A stretch of 58,482 nucleotides of DNA from contig CALXKK010000010.1 in the NCBI GenBank assembly GCA_944388935.1, positions 1 through 58,482 on the forward strand, in the 5' to 3' direction. Source of the DNA: an uncultured Clostridia bacterium. Lineage in GTDB: Bacteria; Bacillota; Clostridia; TANB77; CAG-508. The notes under the pieces are model-generated. The model searched no databases, had not been told where the DNA came from, and was given only the letters and a program-made list of their open reading frames with translations. A program made the position numbers and the translations under genes. The first letter of the stretch is position 1; the number at the start of each line of letters is the position of its first letter. Positions 7,668 through 16,148 of this stretch are shown here, piece after piece.

Positions 7668-8720
7668 TTATCTCAGCGCTGCATCAGCCTCCAAAAGGCG
7701 TTTGATTTCGTCATCCTTCTGAAGGACTTCTGTAGGCACAAAACCTAAAGAAGTAAGCTGAGCAGCCACATCGATGAACTGCTTGAACAGCTCCGAGTTC
7801 TGTAGGATAGCCATCGAGTCAAGACTCTTAGGCTCCACCTGAGAAATAGGCTCGTTGTGAGTCGATACAGACTCTACAACCGCATGGACTTCATCGTTCA
7901 AGACCTGTTGTGCAGAAGCAGAAGATTCTTCATCCTCTTCCATAAACGGAATCGGAATACTTTCCGTTTCTTCTGCAGTTACCACAGGAATCTCGATGGA
8001 GTGAGCCTCGAGCTGTTCTTTCAAGCCACTGAACGGTTGGTTTAAGCTCTCGCCTCTATTGTTGTATCCCAACAAACTCTGGGATGCATTCTCCACCTTC
8101 CTCAATTCATTCAAGTTCTCGAGGAATGAAGAGATAACGTATGCTTTGTCATGAAGTTCTTGAGCCTCATAATTAGTAAGGCCAATATTTCTCAAACCGC
8201 CATGAACAAAGTTCTCCTTGTCTGAACGAAGCAGATAAATCGTTCTCTCCATCTCTTCAGGATCCCAGCTCAGATTCCTTTTAACCCTAGTAAGGATGCC
8301 ATAAGCAAGAACCTTGCTTCCAAGATCCTTAACAAGTTGCTCAAAAGCATACGAACTACCATTGATTTTCAAGAAATCTGGATGTTCCTTTTGGTACTTA
8401 AGCCTCAGTTCCTTCCTAAAGGAAGGAACGATGTCAATCGGGATATAGGTATAACCCTCCTTCACTATTGTAACATTCGGTGCTAGTTCAACCTCCGTTG
8501 TGAGTCCGAGCTCTTGAAGAGCTCCGTCCATAGTTGCGGTAAAGCTCATATGCCAAAGAAGCATGAACATCTTACCGATGGTCATCGACAGCGCAATGGT
8601 AAATGCGTTGTCCAACGAGTCCGGAGCCATATTGGCTTCCGAAAGTCTCTTAGCGAACTTGGTTCGGAAAGAGTACTTGCTGCTCTTCGAAGAAGTAGCA
8701 GGCTTAGTAATGCCAGTCAT
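7668..8720 (-). CDS. Orphan 350-residue protein in GC-richer DNA
   Basis: I do not recognise this protein. It starts MTGITKPATSSKSSKYSFR with a basic, serine-rich N terminus, then a possibly hydrophobic segment (IGKMFMLLWHMSF, about residues 40-55), a mainly alpha-helical middle (to about 240) and an acidic, low-complexity stretch (EEDEESSASAQQ) before a short helical C terminus. No signal peptide is clear. The start at 8720 follows GGAGG at 6 bp; a longer frame begins 12 codons earlier but overlaps the predicted transcript start. The GC content is strikingly higher than all surrounding genes, with GC-ending codons, pointing to recent transfer. It has a consensus promoter and structured UTRs. 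Confidence 0.75.
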   Translation of the reverse strand: MTGITKPATSSKSSKYSFRTKFAKRLSEANMAPDSLDNAFTIALSMTIGKMFMLLWHMSFTATMDGALQELGLTTEVELAPNVTIVKEGYTYIPIDIVPSFRKELRLKYQKEHPDFLKINGSSYAFEQLVKDLGSKVLAYGILTRVKRNLSWDPEEMERTIYLLRSDKENFVHGGLRNIGLTNYEAQELHDKAYVISSFLENLNELRKVENASQSLLGYNNRGESLNQPFSGLKEQLEAHSIEIPVVTAEETESIPIPFMEEDEESSASAQQVLNDEVHAVVESVSTHNEPISQVEPKSLDSMAILQNSELFKQFIDVAAQLTSLGFVPTEVLQKDDEIKRLLEADAALR

Positions 8721-8731
8721 GTAAAACCTCC
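8721..8731 (-). promoter_or_regulatory. Ribosome binding site complementary to the gene's own 3' UTR
   Basis: GGAGGTTTTAC directly precedes the ATG at 8720 and holds the Shine-Dalgarno sequence. Ten of its bases (GAGGTTTTAC) are an exact reverse complement of GTAAAACCTC in the 3' UTR at 7636-7645. Pairing would hide the ribosome binding site. Confidence 0.65.
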
Positions 8732-8760
8732 AATAATCGTAAACGTCCACTGACATATTA

Positions 8761-8789
8761 ATTATAACATTTTATCCATATTATGTCAA
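8761..8789 (-). promoter_or_regulatory. Consensus sigma-A promoter of the orphan gene
   Basis: A perfect TTGACA (8789-8784), a 17-bp spacer and a perfect TATAAT (8766-8761) lie on the minus strand. The transcript would start near 8754, giving a leader of about 34 nt. It is the best promoter match I saw in the window. Confidence 0.8.
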
Positions 8790-8814
8790 TTTGGTATTTA
8801 AATGTAAGAAACGC

Positions 8815-8853
8815 AGCAAACCCCTTCTATGGTAGACTAGAAGGGGTTTTGCT
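8815..8853 (-). terminator. Terminator hairpin B with GUCUACCA apical loop
   Basis: A 15-bp stem (AGCAAACCCCTTCTA with TAGAAGGGGTTTTGCT, one bulged base) is capped by the same 8-nt loop as terminator A (RNA GUCUACCA, 8837-8830). It lies just downstream of the 75-residue gene. The U tract after it is weak. The loop is complementary to the GGUAGA loop of leader hairpin B. Confidence 0.75.
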
Positions 8854-8863
8854 CTGTTGGAAA

Positions 8864-9091
8864 TCATATTTCTAAGATAACAATCACAACAATCTGGATA
8901 ATAGTGAAGACTGCATATCCTATTCCAACTAAACGAATATATCGCCTAGCCTTTAGGTTGGATTGATTGTAATGGAACTTATAGTCAATCCAAATGCAGG
9001 CAACAACCACCATCACTTGAGCAAGTAGTTGAAAAAGCAAACATACTATTTGTATCATTGTTTGTGCATTTAAACTACTTAAGATTTCCAT
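8864..9091 (-). CDS. Small two-helix membrane protein, cassette B
   Basis: The 75-residue protein has two hydrophobic helices (about residues 12-34 and 52-75) joined by a basic loop DYKFHYNQSNLKARRYIR. It shows no clear sequence similarity to the cassette A protein and no family I recognise. GAGGAG lies 5 bp before the ATG. The noncoding surroundings are shared with cassette A: a GTGCTAAAAT promoter, a TTGAACCC word near the transcript start, a leader hairpin with a GGUAGA loop, AACGAGGAG before the start and a terminator with a GUCUACCA loop. Confidence 0.75.
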   Translation of the reverse strand: MEILSSLNAQTMIQIVCLLFQLLAQVMVVVACIWIDYKFHYNQSNLKARRYIRLVGIGYAVFTIIQIVVIVILEI

Positions 9092-9111
9092 AATTTCTCC
9101 TCGTTACTCAA

Positions 9112-9133
9112 CTTGGAGTTCTACCCCTCCAAG
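9112..9133 (-). promoter_or_regulatory. Leader hairpin B with GGUAGA loop
   Basis: In RNA sense a 7-bp stem CUUGGAG/CUCCAAG is capped by GGGUAGAA. Compared with hairpin A the stem differs at paired positions yet stays paired (a G-U becomes G-C), and the GGUAGA loop core is unchanged. UCUACC in the terminator B loop is complementary to it. Confidence 0.75.
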
Positions 9134-9175
9134 AATTTTAAAACACTTTTCAGGGTTCAACAGTAATATATAAAG

Positions 9176-9204
9176 ATTTTAGCACTTATATATAAATTAT
9201 TCAA
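9176..9204 (-). promoter_or_regulatory. Extended -10 promoter of cassette B
   Basis: TTGAAT-N17-TAAAAT on the minus strand, with GTGC directly before the -10 box as in cassettes A and C. It sits in the gap after the ABC permease stop at 9209. Confidence 0.6.
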
Positions 9205-9208
9205 TGCT

Positions 9209-10660
9209 CTATACATTTTTTATATTCCTCTTCTTAAATGAAATTATAGATGCAACTAACATTATTACAAAATAAATTGCACAAATAGTAATAGAGAATT
9301 CTATACTAATACCGCTAAACATTGGACTGCCACCAAATAAATATTGACTCAAATCCCAGTTAGGTGTAACAAAATATTTAACCCAATCCCATTTATATGA
9401 AATAGCAATCATATTAATCATATCGCTACCCATATATCCAAGTATTGGTAAAGCAACTGCAAGTGGTGAATTTAAGAAAAGAGTACTTAATGCAAAAGCT
9501 AGTGTTCCAATTAAAATGAATATTGGTAATTTGCATATAAATATTAATCCAAGATATGCAAAAATATTTAAAGTTACAATACTATTTGTTGTAAAATTAA
9601 ACTGTACAACATTCATCATATAAGTTCCAAAGCCATATACAATTCCACCAATAATAAATTGTAATATTAAAATTGCAACTGTTGTAATAAGCATCGTTAT
9701 AAATACAGCAATTAATTTTGAAATAAGTATTTTAGTTCTGCTATATGGTCTAACTAATAATAATTTTACAGTACCTTTATTAAATTCTTCACTAATTGAT
9801 ACTCCAGCAACAATTACAACAACCATTACTATAATTGCAATATATGAACCAATTGCATTTTGAAAAGTAAAATTAGCAGTAGTAGTATTTTGGTATTCTG
9901 TATCATTATATAAATCATATCTATATAAATTAGCATTTTCTAAATATCCATTAATTTCTGATTTATCCTCATCTGTTAAATTCTTTTTTTTGGATGCTTG
10001 AATATAATTTCCCATATACATTCTATAATTTTGTAAAGCTAAACTTTTATAATTATCGCTACCATAATTAATATTTTTATCTAATCTTAAATTAACAGCT
10101 TCTTTTTGCAATTCTAAGCTTTTTAATTGTGTTTGTAGATCTTGATTTTCATTATCTTGTGCTATTAGTGTATTTAAATCTTCTATTTGTGTATTTATAC
10201 TTTCCAATTCCTTATTTGCAAAATATTTCCAATCATTATTATTTAAAGCTGTACACATTTCATCATATTTTGCTTTAGAATTAGCAAGTGCTTCATCGTT
10301 TTTGTCTATATATTCATAATTATTCATTTCTTCTATTATTGGAGAAATAACAGTTCCTATTACTTCTGCTTGCCAGCTAGTTTCTTTATAATCTTTTGCA
10401 AGAGTAGCTACATCTTTTTGAGATTTAGTCTCTACATATTTATTTATATCTGAAGGTTTATTAGGATCTAAATTAGATAATTCCTCTTCTAAATATTGTA
10501 TATAGCCTTCTGAATATGCTGAATATGAATTAGACATATTTTTGCTAATTTTATTTAAAACATTAAAACCAATAATTATAACTAAAATAATTACTCCAAT
10601 AAAAATCATACTTTTCTTTGAAAAAATCTTTATTAACTCATTTTTTATTAACTTATTCAA
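9209..10660 (-). CDS. ABC-2 type transporter permease
   Basis: The 483-residue membrane subunit pairs with the ATPase encoded just upstream. It has one N-terminal helix (about residues 18-38), a long extracytoplasmic, partly coiled-coil region (about 45-265) and a cluster of helices in the second half, including ISEEFNKGTVKLLLVRPYSR, a common feature of ABC-2 permeases. The start overlaps the end of the ATPase gene by 8 bp, typical of translational coupling. The substrate is unknown; bacitracin/lantibiotic-type exporters share this layout. No obvious cell-wall-sensing two-component genes are adjacent. Confidence 0.88.
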   Translation of the reverse strand: MNKLIKNELIKIFSKKSMIFIGVIILVIIIGFNVLNKISKNMSNSYSAYSEGYIQYLEEELSNLDPNKPSDINKYVETKSQKDVATLAKDYKETSWQAEVIGTVISPIIEEMNNYEYIDKNDEALANSKAKYDEMCTALNNNDWKYFANKELESINTQIEDLNTLIAQDNENQDLQTQLKSLELQKEAVNLRLDKNINYGSDNYKSLALQNYRMYMGNYIQASKKKNLTDEDKSEINGYLENANLYRYDLYNDTEYQNTTTANFTFQNAIGSYIAIIVMVVVIVAGVSISEEFNKGTVKLLLVRPYSRTKILISKLIAVFITMLITTVAILILQFIIGGIVYGFGTYMMNVVQFNFTTNSIVTLNIFAYLGLIFICKLPIFILIGTLAFALSTLFLNSPLAVALPILGYMGSDMINMIAISYKWDWVKYFVTPNWDLSQYLFGGSPMFSGISIEFSITICAIYFVIMLVASIISFKKRNIKNV

Positions 10661-11564
10661 TTACATTACCCCCTGTTTTCTTTAAAAATGCATCTTCCAA
10701 GCTTAAGTTTTCTTCAGCTATACTATAAACTTTTACATTTCTTAATATTAATTCATTTAATAATTTTGGTACATTTTCTTTATCTATATAAACTCTTAAT
10801 TCTCTTTCTGTAATTATCTCTGTTTTATAATCTATAATTGAATTAATAACACTTGAATCTTCGACTTCTAATAAATAACAATTATTTTTAACATCTTTCT
10901 TAAAAGTATCTATATCATTTGTCTCTACTATTTCTCCATTTTTTATAATTGAAATTTTGTTACAAAATGTATCTAACTCTGCTAAGTTATGGCTAGAAAT
11001 TAATATAGCCATATTTTCTTGTTCAGCTAATTTTTTAAGTAAAACTTTTACTTCTTTAATGCCTTCAGGGTCTAACCCGTTTGTTGGTTCATCTAAAATT
11101 AATAATTTTGGTTTATGAAGGATTGCTTGGGCAATACCTAATCTTTGTCTCATACCTAATGAGTATTTTGATACTTTATCCTTAATTCTATTTTCTAAAC
11201 CTACTAATTTAACTATTTCATCAATTCTATTTTTATCTACATTTTTATATAGATTTGCAACTAATTTTAAATTTTCATAACCGGACATATACATATATAA
11301 ATCTGGGCTTTCTACTATTGTTCCAACATTTTCTATTGCTTTTTTAAAGTTCTCTTCTATATCATATCCATTAATATATACCTTTCCAGAAGTTATACTT
11401 TGTAAGCCAAGAATAAGCTTAATAGTGGTAGTTTTACCTGCACCATTTGGTCCTATAAAACCTAAAATATCTCCTTCCATTAATTTTAATGAAACACCTT
11501 TTAGAATTTCTTTTTGTCCAAAATTCTTTTTTAAATTTTCACATCTTAATACTATTTTCTTCAA
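10653..11564 (-). CDS. ABC transporter ATP-binding protein (BcrA/CcmA-like)
   Basis: The 303-residue ATPase has Walker A GPNGAGKTT (about residues 38-46), the Q loop, the signature YSLGMRQRLGIAQA, Walker B LLILDEPTNGLDPEG and the switch histidine in ISSHNL. A C-terminal extension of about 90 residues is usual in the drug-export subfamily. It starts with TTG at 11564, preceded by GGAGGGG. It overlaps the permease gene by 8 bp. It is divergently oriented to the deacetylase gene. Family firm, substrate unknown. Confidence 0.92.
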   Translation of the reverse strand: MKKIVLRCENLKKNFGQKEILKGVSLKLMEGDILGFIGPNGAGKTTTIKLILGLQSITSGKVYINGYDIEENFKKAIENVGTIVESPDLYMYMSGYENLKLVANLYKNVDKNRIDEIVKLVGLENRIKDKVSKYSLGMRQRLGIAQAILHKPKLLILDEPTNGLDPEGIKEVKVLLKKLAEQENMAILISSHNLAELDTFCNKISIIKNGEIVETNDIDTFKKDVKNNCYLLEVEDSSVINSIIDYKTEIITERELRVYIDKENVPKLLNELILRNVKVYSIAEENLSLEDAFLKKTGGNVIE

Positions 11565-11670
11565 GTTTTTTCCCCTCCTTGTTTAATATGTTCATATATT
11601 ACCACATAAATATTAAGGAAAAAGTATACAATTTATTAAGAATTTATTTACATTTTTTTGGAGGTGTCCT

Positions 11671-12519
11671 TTGAAAATTAAAGTTATTAAATTATCAAAG
11701 ATTTTTATCATAATTATTTTATTAATAATCGTTCTTATTACTAGTATTTCTATAGCAATTGCCAATTCAGAAGAAGCAATAAATGTTCCTATAATAATGT
11801 ATCACAGCATTTTAAAAGATCCTGCAAGATCAAATAAATATACTATTACACCTTCAGTTCTAGAAGAGGATTTAAAATATATTAAAGATAACGGATACAC
11901 CACAATAACTATTTCTGATTTGATTTCATATGTATACGAAGATAAACAATTACCAGAAAAGCCTATAATATTAACTTTTGACGATGGGCACTATAATAAT
12001 TATGGATATTTATTGCCATTACTCGAAAAATATGATATGAAAGCAGTAATTTCTATTGTTGGAGCATATACAGATAAATTCACTCAAACCGATGAGGCTA
12101 ATTTAAATTATTCTTATTTAAGGTGGAAAGATATTAAAGAATTAATGGATACGGGTAGAATTGAATTTCAAAATCATACTTATGATTTACACAGTAATAC
12201 TGGTAAAAGAATAGGTACAAAAAAGATTAAAGGTGAAACAGATGAGCATTATAGACAAGTATTAGAAGAAGATATTATAAAACTTCAAAAAGAATTTGAA
12301 GAATATACAAATTACACTCCACAATGTTTTACATATCCATTTGGTGGAATTAGTAATGCTTCTTTGGACATAATAAAAGAACTAGGCTTCAAAGCAAGTT
12401 TGTCTTGTGAACAAGGTATTAATAAACTTACTAAAAATCCTAATTCTTTATATTTGTTAAAAAGATATAATAGACCAAGTTATATTAGCACTTATAACTT
12501 TTTTCAAAAAATTAATTAA
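11671..12519 (+). CDS. Membrane-anchored polysaccharide deacetylase
   Basis: This is the only plus-strand gene I accept. The 282-residue protein has an N-terminal signal or anchor helix (about residues 8-31) followed by a NodB-type domain: MYHSI near 45, ILTFDDGHYNN with the metal-binding aspartates, FQNHTYDLHS with the metal histidines, and FTYPFGG. It probably removes acetyl groups from peptidoglycan or other surface glycans outside the membrane. The start is TTG at 11671 after GGAGGTG. Its last four bases overlap the end of the convergent gene at 12516, and no terminator separates them. Confidence 0.92.
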   Translation: MKIKVIKLSKIFIIIILLIIVLITSISIAIANSEEAINVPIIMYHSILKDPARSNKYTITPSVLEEDLKYIKDNGYTTITISDLISYVYEDKQLPEKPIILTFDDGHYNNYGYLLPLLEKYDMKAVISIVGAYTDKFTQTDEANLNYSYLRWKDIKELMDTGRIEFQNHTYDLHSNTGKRIGTKKIKGETDEHYRQVLEEDIIKLQKEFEEYTNYTPQCFTYPFGGISNASLDIIKELGFKASLSCEQGINKLTKNPNSLYLLKRYNRPSYISTYNFFQKIN

Positions 12520-13448
12520 TCACGATTAAAAGATAATAACCTCTTTATAAAAGCAAATATTTTATTTTTATATATAACTGCCAATGCATTTTTACTATTT
12601 CTTTTATTAAACTCTTTTTCTTTATTATTTAATCTTTCTATAATTTTTTGACTTGTTTCTACATAAAACTTATCTTCTACAACTACTCCTCTATAATTTT
12701 GTAATGCATCTAATTGTTTTCTTGCCTCTTCTATTTCTTCCATTTCTGTTATATGTATAGTTTTATAGTAGAAATAAAATTTCATAATATAATTTTGAAT
12801 TTCAAAATAAAGAGATCTTATTTCTTCTTCTACTTTAACAATATCGTCTGTCGTCGTATAATCATTTTCTAAATAATAAAGTTTATCAAAATCTTTTACA
12901 ATTCTATCGATATTACCATTTGATATATTATTTACTTTATTATAGTAATCTTTTTTATTATTAATAACTGTTTGAATAAATTCTTTTCTTCCTATAAAAA
13001 AATCTATTTGCATTATTAAATTAACTAATAATGCATATTTACCTTCAACTAGTGAAGTAAAGAAAATTCCAAATTCATTCATTCTTTCTTTTAAATCTTG
13101 CATTAATAATTTAGTTGCAAAATAATTTAGTGTTTCATTAAAAATATTTATAGTTTTTCCATCTTGCAAATAATGCAAATATTCTATGATTAACTCTTCA
13201 TTAATTGCATTTGTATAAACTTTATTAGAAAAGTATATTGCATTATTTGAATAATAATGAGTTGTATTTTCATTTTCAAAATTTACAATTTTAATTTTAC
13301 ACTGTTCTAATTTCTTTAATAAAACTTCATAATCTTCTTTTAGCTCTGGAAAGATGTTAATTATTCTTATTGCAACTTCGTTTGCTATTTTATTTATTTT
13401 ATATTGAGGTAATTCTTCTACTATTTCCTTTATCTTTTGTTCATCCAT
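12516..13448 (-). CDS. Hypothetical helical protein, 310 residues
   Basis: I do not recognise a family. The protein is soluble, lysine- and asparagine-rich and predicted mostly helical, with a coiled-coil tendency towards the C terminus and a basic end (NKIFAFIKRLLSFNRD) that could lie on the membrane. A segment EELIIEYLHYLQDGKT sits where helical metallopeptidase-like folds carry a metal motif, but no HExxH is present. It lies 12 bp after a small membrane-protein gene, suggesting a two-gene unit, and converges with the deacetylase gene by a 4-bp overlap. Confidence 0.7.
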   Translation of the reverse strand: MDEQKIKEIVEELPQYKINKIANEVAIRIINIFPELKEDYEVLLKKLEQCKIKIVNFENENTTHYYSNNAIYFSNKVYTNAINEELIIEYLHYLQDGKTINIFNETLNYFATKLLMQDLKERMNEFGIFFTSLVEGKYALLVNLIMQIDFFIGRKEFIQTVINNKKDYYNKVNNISNGNIDRIVKDFDKLYYLENDYTTTDDIVKVEEEIRSLYFEIQNYIMKFYFYYKTIHITEMEEIEEARKQLDALQNYRGVVVEDKFYVETSQKIIERLNNKEKEFNKRNSKNALAVIYKNKIFAFIKRLLSFNRD

Positions 13449-13460
13449 ATTTATACTCCT

Positions 13461-13817
13461 CTAGTTTTTATTTATTAATAACTTAATTATATAATTTTCC
13501 TGTTTTCCAATTATATATAATCCTTCTCTTTTCTTAATAAACCAAGATGTTAAATCATTATATTTTTCTCCATCTATTATTAATCCATTAAAATTTGTTG
13601 GATTTTTTACTCTATATTGTTCATTTTCTAAATCAATTACTACGGTTTTTATTTTTCCTTCTTGCTCTAATTTTTCTAATTCTTCCATTCTTGCTTTGCT
13701 ATTTTTTGCAAGTTTATTATATTGTATTGTTTTTATTATATAGACAATAGCTCTTAAACTTATAAGTGTAATAGTTGCAAGTATTGCACTTAACAAAATT
13801 ATTGTTTCATCACTCAT
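13461..13817 (-). CDS. Small membrane-anchored protein, 118 residues
   Basis: One hydrophobic helix near the N terminus (about residues 6-30) is followed by a short helical linker and a compact C-terminal part (about 50-118) rich in beta-like stretches such as KTVVIDLENEQYRV and GLYIIGKQENYIIKLL. I recognise no family. It is 12 bp upstream of the 310-residue gene and probably in one transcript with it. It is separated from the telA operon by a terminator. Confidence 0.7.
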   Translation of the reverse strand: MSDETIILLSAILATITLISLRAIVYIIKTIQYNKLAKNSKARMEELEKLEQEGKIKTVVIDLENEQYRVKNPTNFNGLIIDGEKYNDLTSWFIKKREGLYIIGKQENYIIKLLINKN

Positions 13818-13868
13818 AATATTACTTCCTTATCTTTAATTTAATCGAATTATATCACAATATAAATA

Positions 13869-13901
13869 AAAAGAACAGATTTATTAAAAAATCTGCCTTT
13901 T
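13869..13901 (-). terminator. Terminator of the telA operon
   Basis: On the minus strand AAAGGCAGATTT pairs with AAATCTGTTCTTT (one bulge/mismatch) and is followed by U residues, 40-70 bp after the telA stop. Confidence 0.65.
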
Positions 13902-13942
13902 ATTTCATAGAAAAATAACATATACTTGTTAAATCTATTTTA

Positions 13943-15043
13943 TTATTTTTTAGCAATAGTTAATTTATTTTTTAAATCATTTTCTATATTTACTAATTCA
14001 TTTTCAACTTCTTTTCTCTTTGCTCTTCCCTCTTCACTTATTTTTATAGTTTCTTCTATAGTTGTGATTAAATCATCATTAACTTTTTTAAGTGTTTCTA
14101 TTTCAACAATTCCTTTTTCATTTTCCTTAGCTATTTCTATTGTATTTGTTTTTAACATTTCTGAATTCTTCTTTAATAAATCATTTGTTGTTTCAGTTAC
14201 TTGCTTTTGTAAATCCAAAGCTCCTTTTTGTTTTACAATTCCTAATGCTAAAGCAATTTGACTTTTCCAAAGAGGTATTGTATTCAAAATTGATGATTGT
14301 ATTTTGTCAACTAAAGCCTTATTGCCAGATTGTAAGAACCTAATTTGTGGAGCAGTTTGAATTGCTACAGTTCTAGTTAATTTTAAATCATGTACTTTCT
14401 TTTCGAATCTATCTATAAAGTCACGCATATCTGCTACTTTTTGTGCATCTAATGGATCTCCTGTTTCATTTGCTTTTCCTTCTAACTCCGGTAAATCTTT
14501 ATTTTTTAATTCTTCTATTTTTTTATTACCAGCAATTATATATAAATCTAAATTATGAATGCATTCTGTATTTTTTTCAAATAAATTATCAAACATAACT
14601 ACATCTTTTAATAAAATCATTCTTTCTTTATCCAATTTTTCTGTTATATCATCTATTTGATTCTCTATTTTATTGTATTTAGCTAAAAATTTTTTTGTTT
14701 TATCAACTAATTTACCTATAATAGGAATATTTTCTAATGGATCTTCTTTAATTAAACCATTAACATCAGTATCTTTTACTTTTACCATTAAATCAGATAA
14801 TATATCACCTACATAACCTGAATCTTTTGCTTTCACATCTTCTAGAATTTTATCAGAAAAATTAGCAATATCAGATTGTGCTCCAACGCCATATTGTATA
14901 ACGCCATTAGAATCTCCAACTTTTACATCATTCATAATTACTTCTACTTGTTTTTTATCCTCTTCTGATAATTTTTCATAATCATAAATTTTGTCTTCTG
15001 ATAAGCTTGTCTCATTTTTTACTAAACTATTGTTATCTTCCAT
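13943..15043 (-). CDS. TelA-family protein (toxic anion resistance-like)
   Basis: The 366-residue helical protein matches the TelA family: NIPIIGKLVDKTKKFL, then the DITEKLDKERMILLKD region, a DMRDFIDRFEKKVHDLKLTR segment and TAPQIRFLQSGNKALVDKIQ, ending in a long coiled coil. TelA proteins were named for tellurite resistance, but their biochemical role is unclear; in Firmicutes they often sit beside xpaC. That is the case here, with xpaC, binding-protein-like and VWA genes upstream at 15-27 bp spacing, so a cell-envelope role is likely. It is the last gene of the run. Confidence 0.9.
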   Translation of the reverse strand: MEDNNSLVKNETSLSEDKIYDYEKLSEEDKKQVEVIMNDVKVGDSNGVIQYGVGAQSDIANFSDKILEDVKAKDSGYVGDILSDLMVKVKDTDVNGLIKEDPLENIPIIGKLVDKTKKFLAKYNKIENQIDDITEKLDKERMILLKDVVMFDNLFEKNTECIHNLDLYIIAGNKKIEELKNKDLPELEGKANETGDPLDAQKVADMRDFIDRFEKKVHDLKLTRTVAIQTAPQIRFLQSGNKALVDKIQSSILNTIPLWKSQIALALGIVKQKGALDLQKQVTETTNDLLKKNSEMLKTNTIEIAKENEKGIVEIETLKKVNDDLITTIEETIKISEEGRAKRKEVENELVNIENDLKNKLTIAKK

Positions 15044-15069
15044 AATAACCTCCTATTAAAAATTTCTAA

Positions 15070-16134
15070 TTATTTTATACCATCCATGATTTTTTGCATT
15101 GTATCTGGATTTGGCATTTGTATAACTGCATTTATATTTTGTGGTATTCCATAGAAACCTTCCACATTTGTATTTATTGTACCATTTACTCCTGTTCTAA
15201 AGCCATGTTTTGTCCAAGCAATTTCTTGAATTTCTGGATCTTGCATTGCTTCTATTAACTTAGCCCCATTTTCATTTAAAGCAATTATTGGATGAGAACT
15301 CCAAACTGTTGGCTCTGGATATAATACTGCAACTTGATCTTTTACTGCATTCCAATCCGTTGGATTTTCGATTGCAAATTCAATCATTTGGTTTTCGTAT
15401 CCAGCTATCATAGGTTTTGCACCCATTCCTGTTTTTAAATATTGTTCAAACAAGTCCCCAGAAGAATGTTCCATATAGCCTATTTTTCCAAAGAAATCTT
15501 TTAACTGTGGTAATATATTGTCTACCGTCGTTGTATCTACGACAGTTTGATTATTTAAAATATTTGCAACTAAACCTGCAAACATATTTCCAGAATTTGA
15601 TTTATTTGGATCTGTAGATTGAATTGTAACATATCCATATAAATCATTTACTCCTATATCACTCCACTTTTTCTTTTCTGTAACTAAATTTATTAATTTT
15701 GTAGTATCAGCAATATAATATGAATTGTCTTTTTCTTCTACAATTCCATTTTGTATTAAAGCCTCTGCTATAGGTTTCCAAGTATAAATTACAATTGGTG
15801 AATTAAAAACAATTTCACTTTTATATAATTTATCACTTTTGGTTTGATTAAATAATTCTAAAGCTGTTTGGCTAGATGGAAATAAGTAATCTTTATCACT
15901 AGAATCTTGTTCTATCATTTCTATTGAACCTGCTTTAGTATATTCTACTGTTAATCCATATTTATCTTTTAAAATTTTTTTAACTTCTTCGTCCTCCATA
16001 AGTCCGACTTTTTCTCCTCCTAAATAACCTGTTACAGTTATTTGCTCTGGCTTATTAGAATTGAAAAATTGAAATAGTATTATAGCTATAATTACTACTA
16101 ATAAGATTATTCCACCAATAATCTTTGTTTTCAT
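15070..16134 (-). CDS. Membrane-anchored extracellular binding-protein-like protein
   Basis: The 354-residue protein has an N-terminal helix (about residues 5-24) and an exported domain like type-2 periplasmic binding proteins: an ITVTGYLGGEK start, KAGSIEMIEQ, a FPSSQTALELF segment and TDPNKSNSGNMFAGL. No lipobox cysteine is visible, so it is probably anchored by the uncleaved helix. It resembles the N-terminal half of the VWA protein encoded two genes upstream. It lies between xpaC and telA. The ligand is unknown. Confidence 0.8.
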   Translation of the reverse strand: MKTKIIGGIILLVVIIAIILFQFFNSNKPEQITVTGYLGGEKVGLMEDEEVKKILKDKYGLTVEYTKAGSIEMIEQDSSDKDYLFPSSQTALELFNQTKSDKLYKSEIVFNSPIVIYTWKPIAEALIQNGIVEEKDNSYYIADTTKLINLVTEKKKWSDIGVNDLYGYVTIQSTDPNKSNSGNMFAGLVANILNNQTVVDTTTVDNILPQLKDFFGKIGYMEHSSGDLFEQYLKTGMGAKPMIAGYENQMIEFAIENPTDWNAVKDQVAVLYPEPTVWSSHPIIALNENGAKLIEAMQDPEIQEIAWTKHGFRTGVNGTINTNVEGFYGIPQNINAVIQMPNPDTMQKIMDGIK

Positions 16135-16148
16135 TAAATCACCTCCAA

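Noticed and set aside
13926..14261. Plus-strand hydrophobic frame opposite telA
   Set aside because: Its serine/phenylalanine-rich sequence is what an antisense reading of lysine/glutamate-rich coiled coil gives; no start signals.
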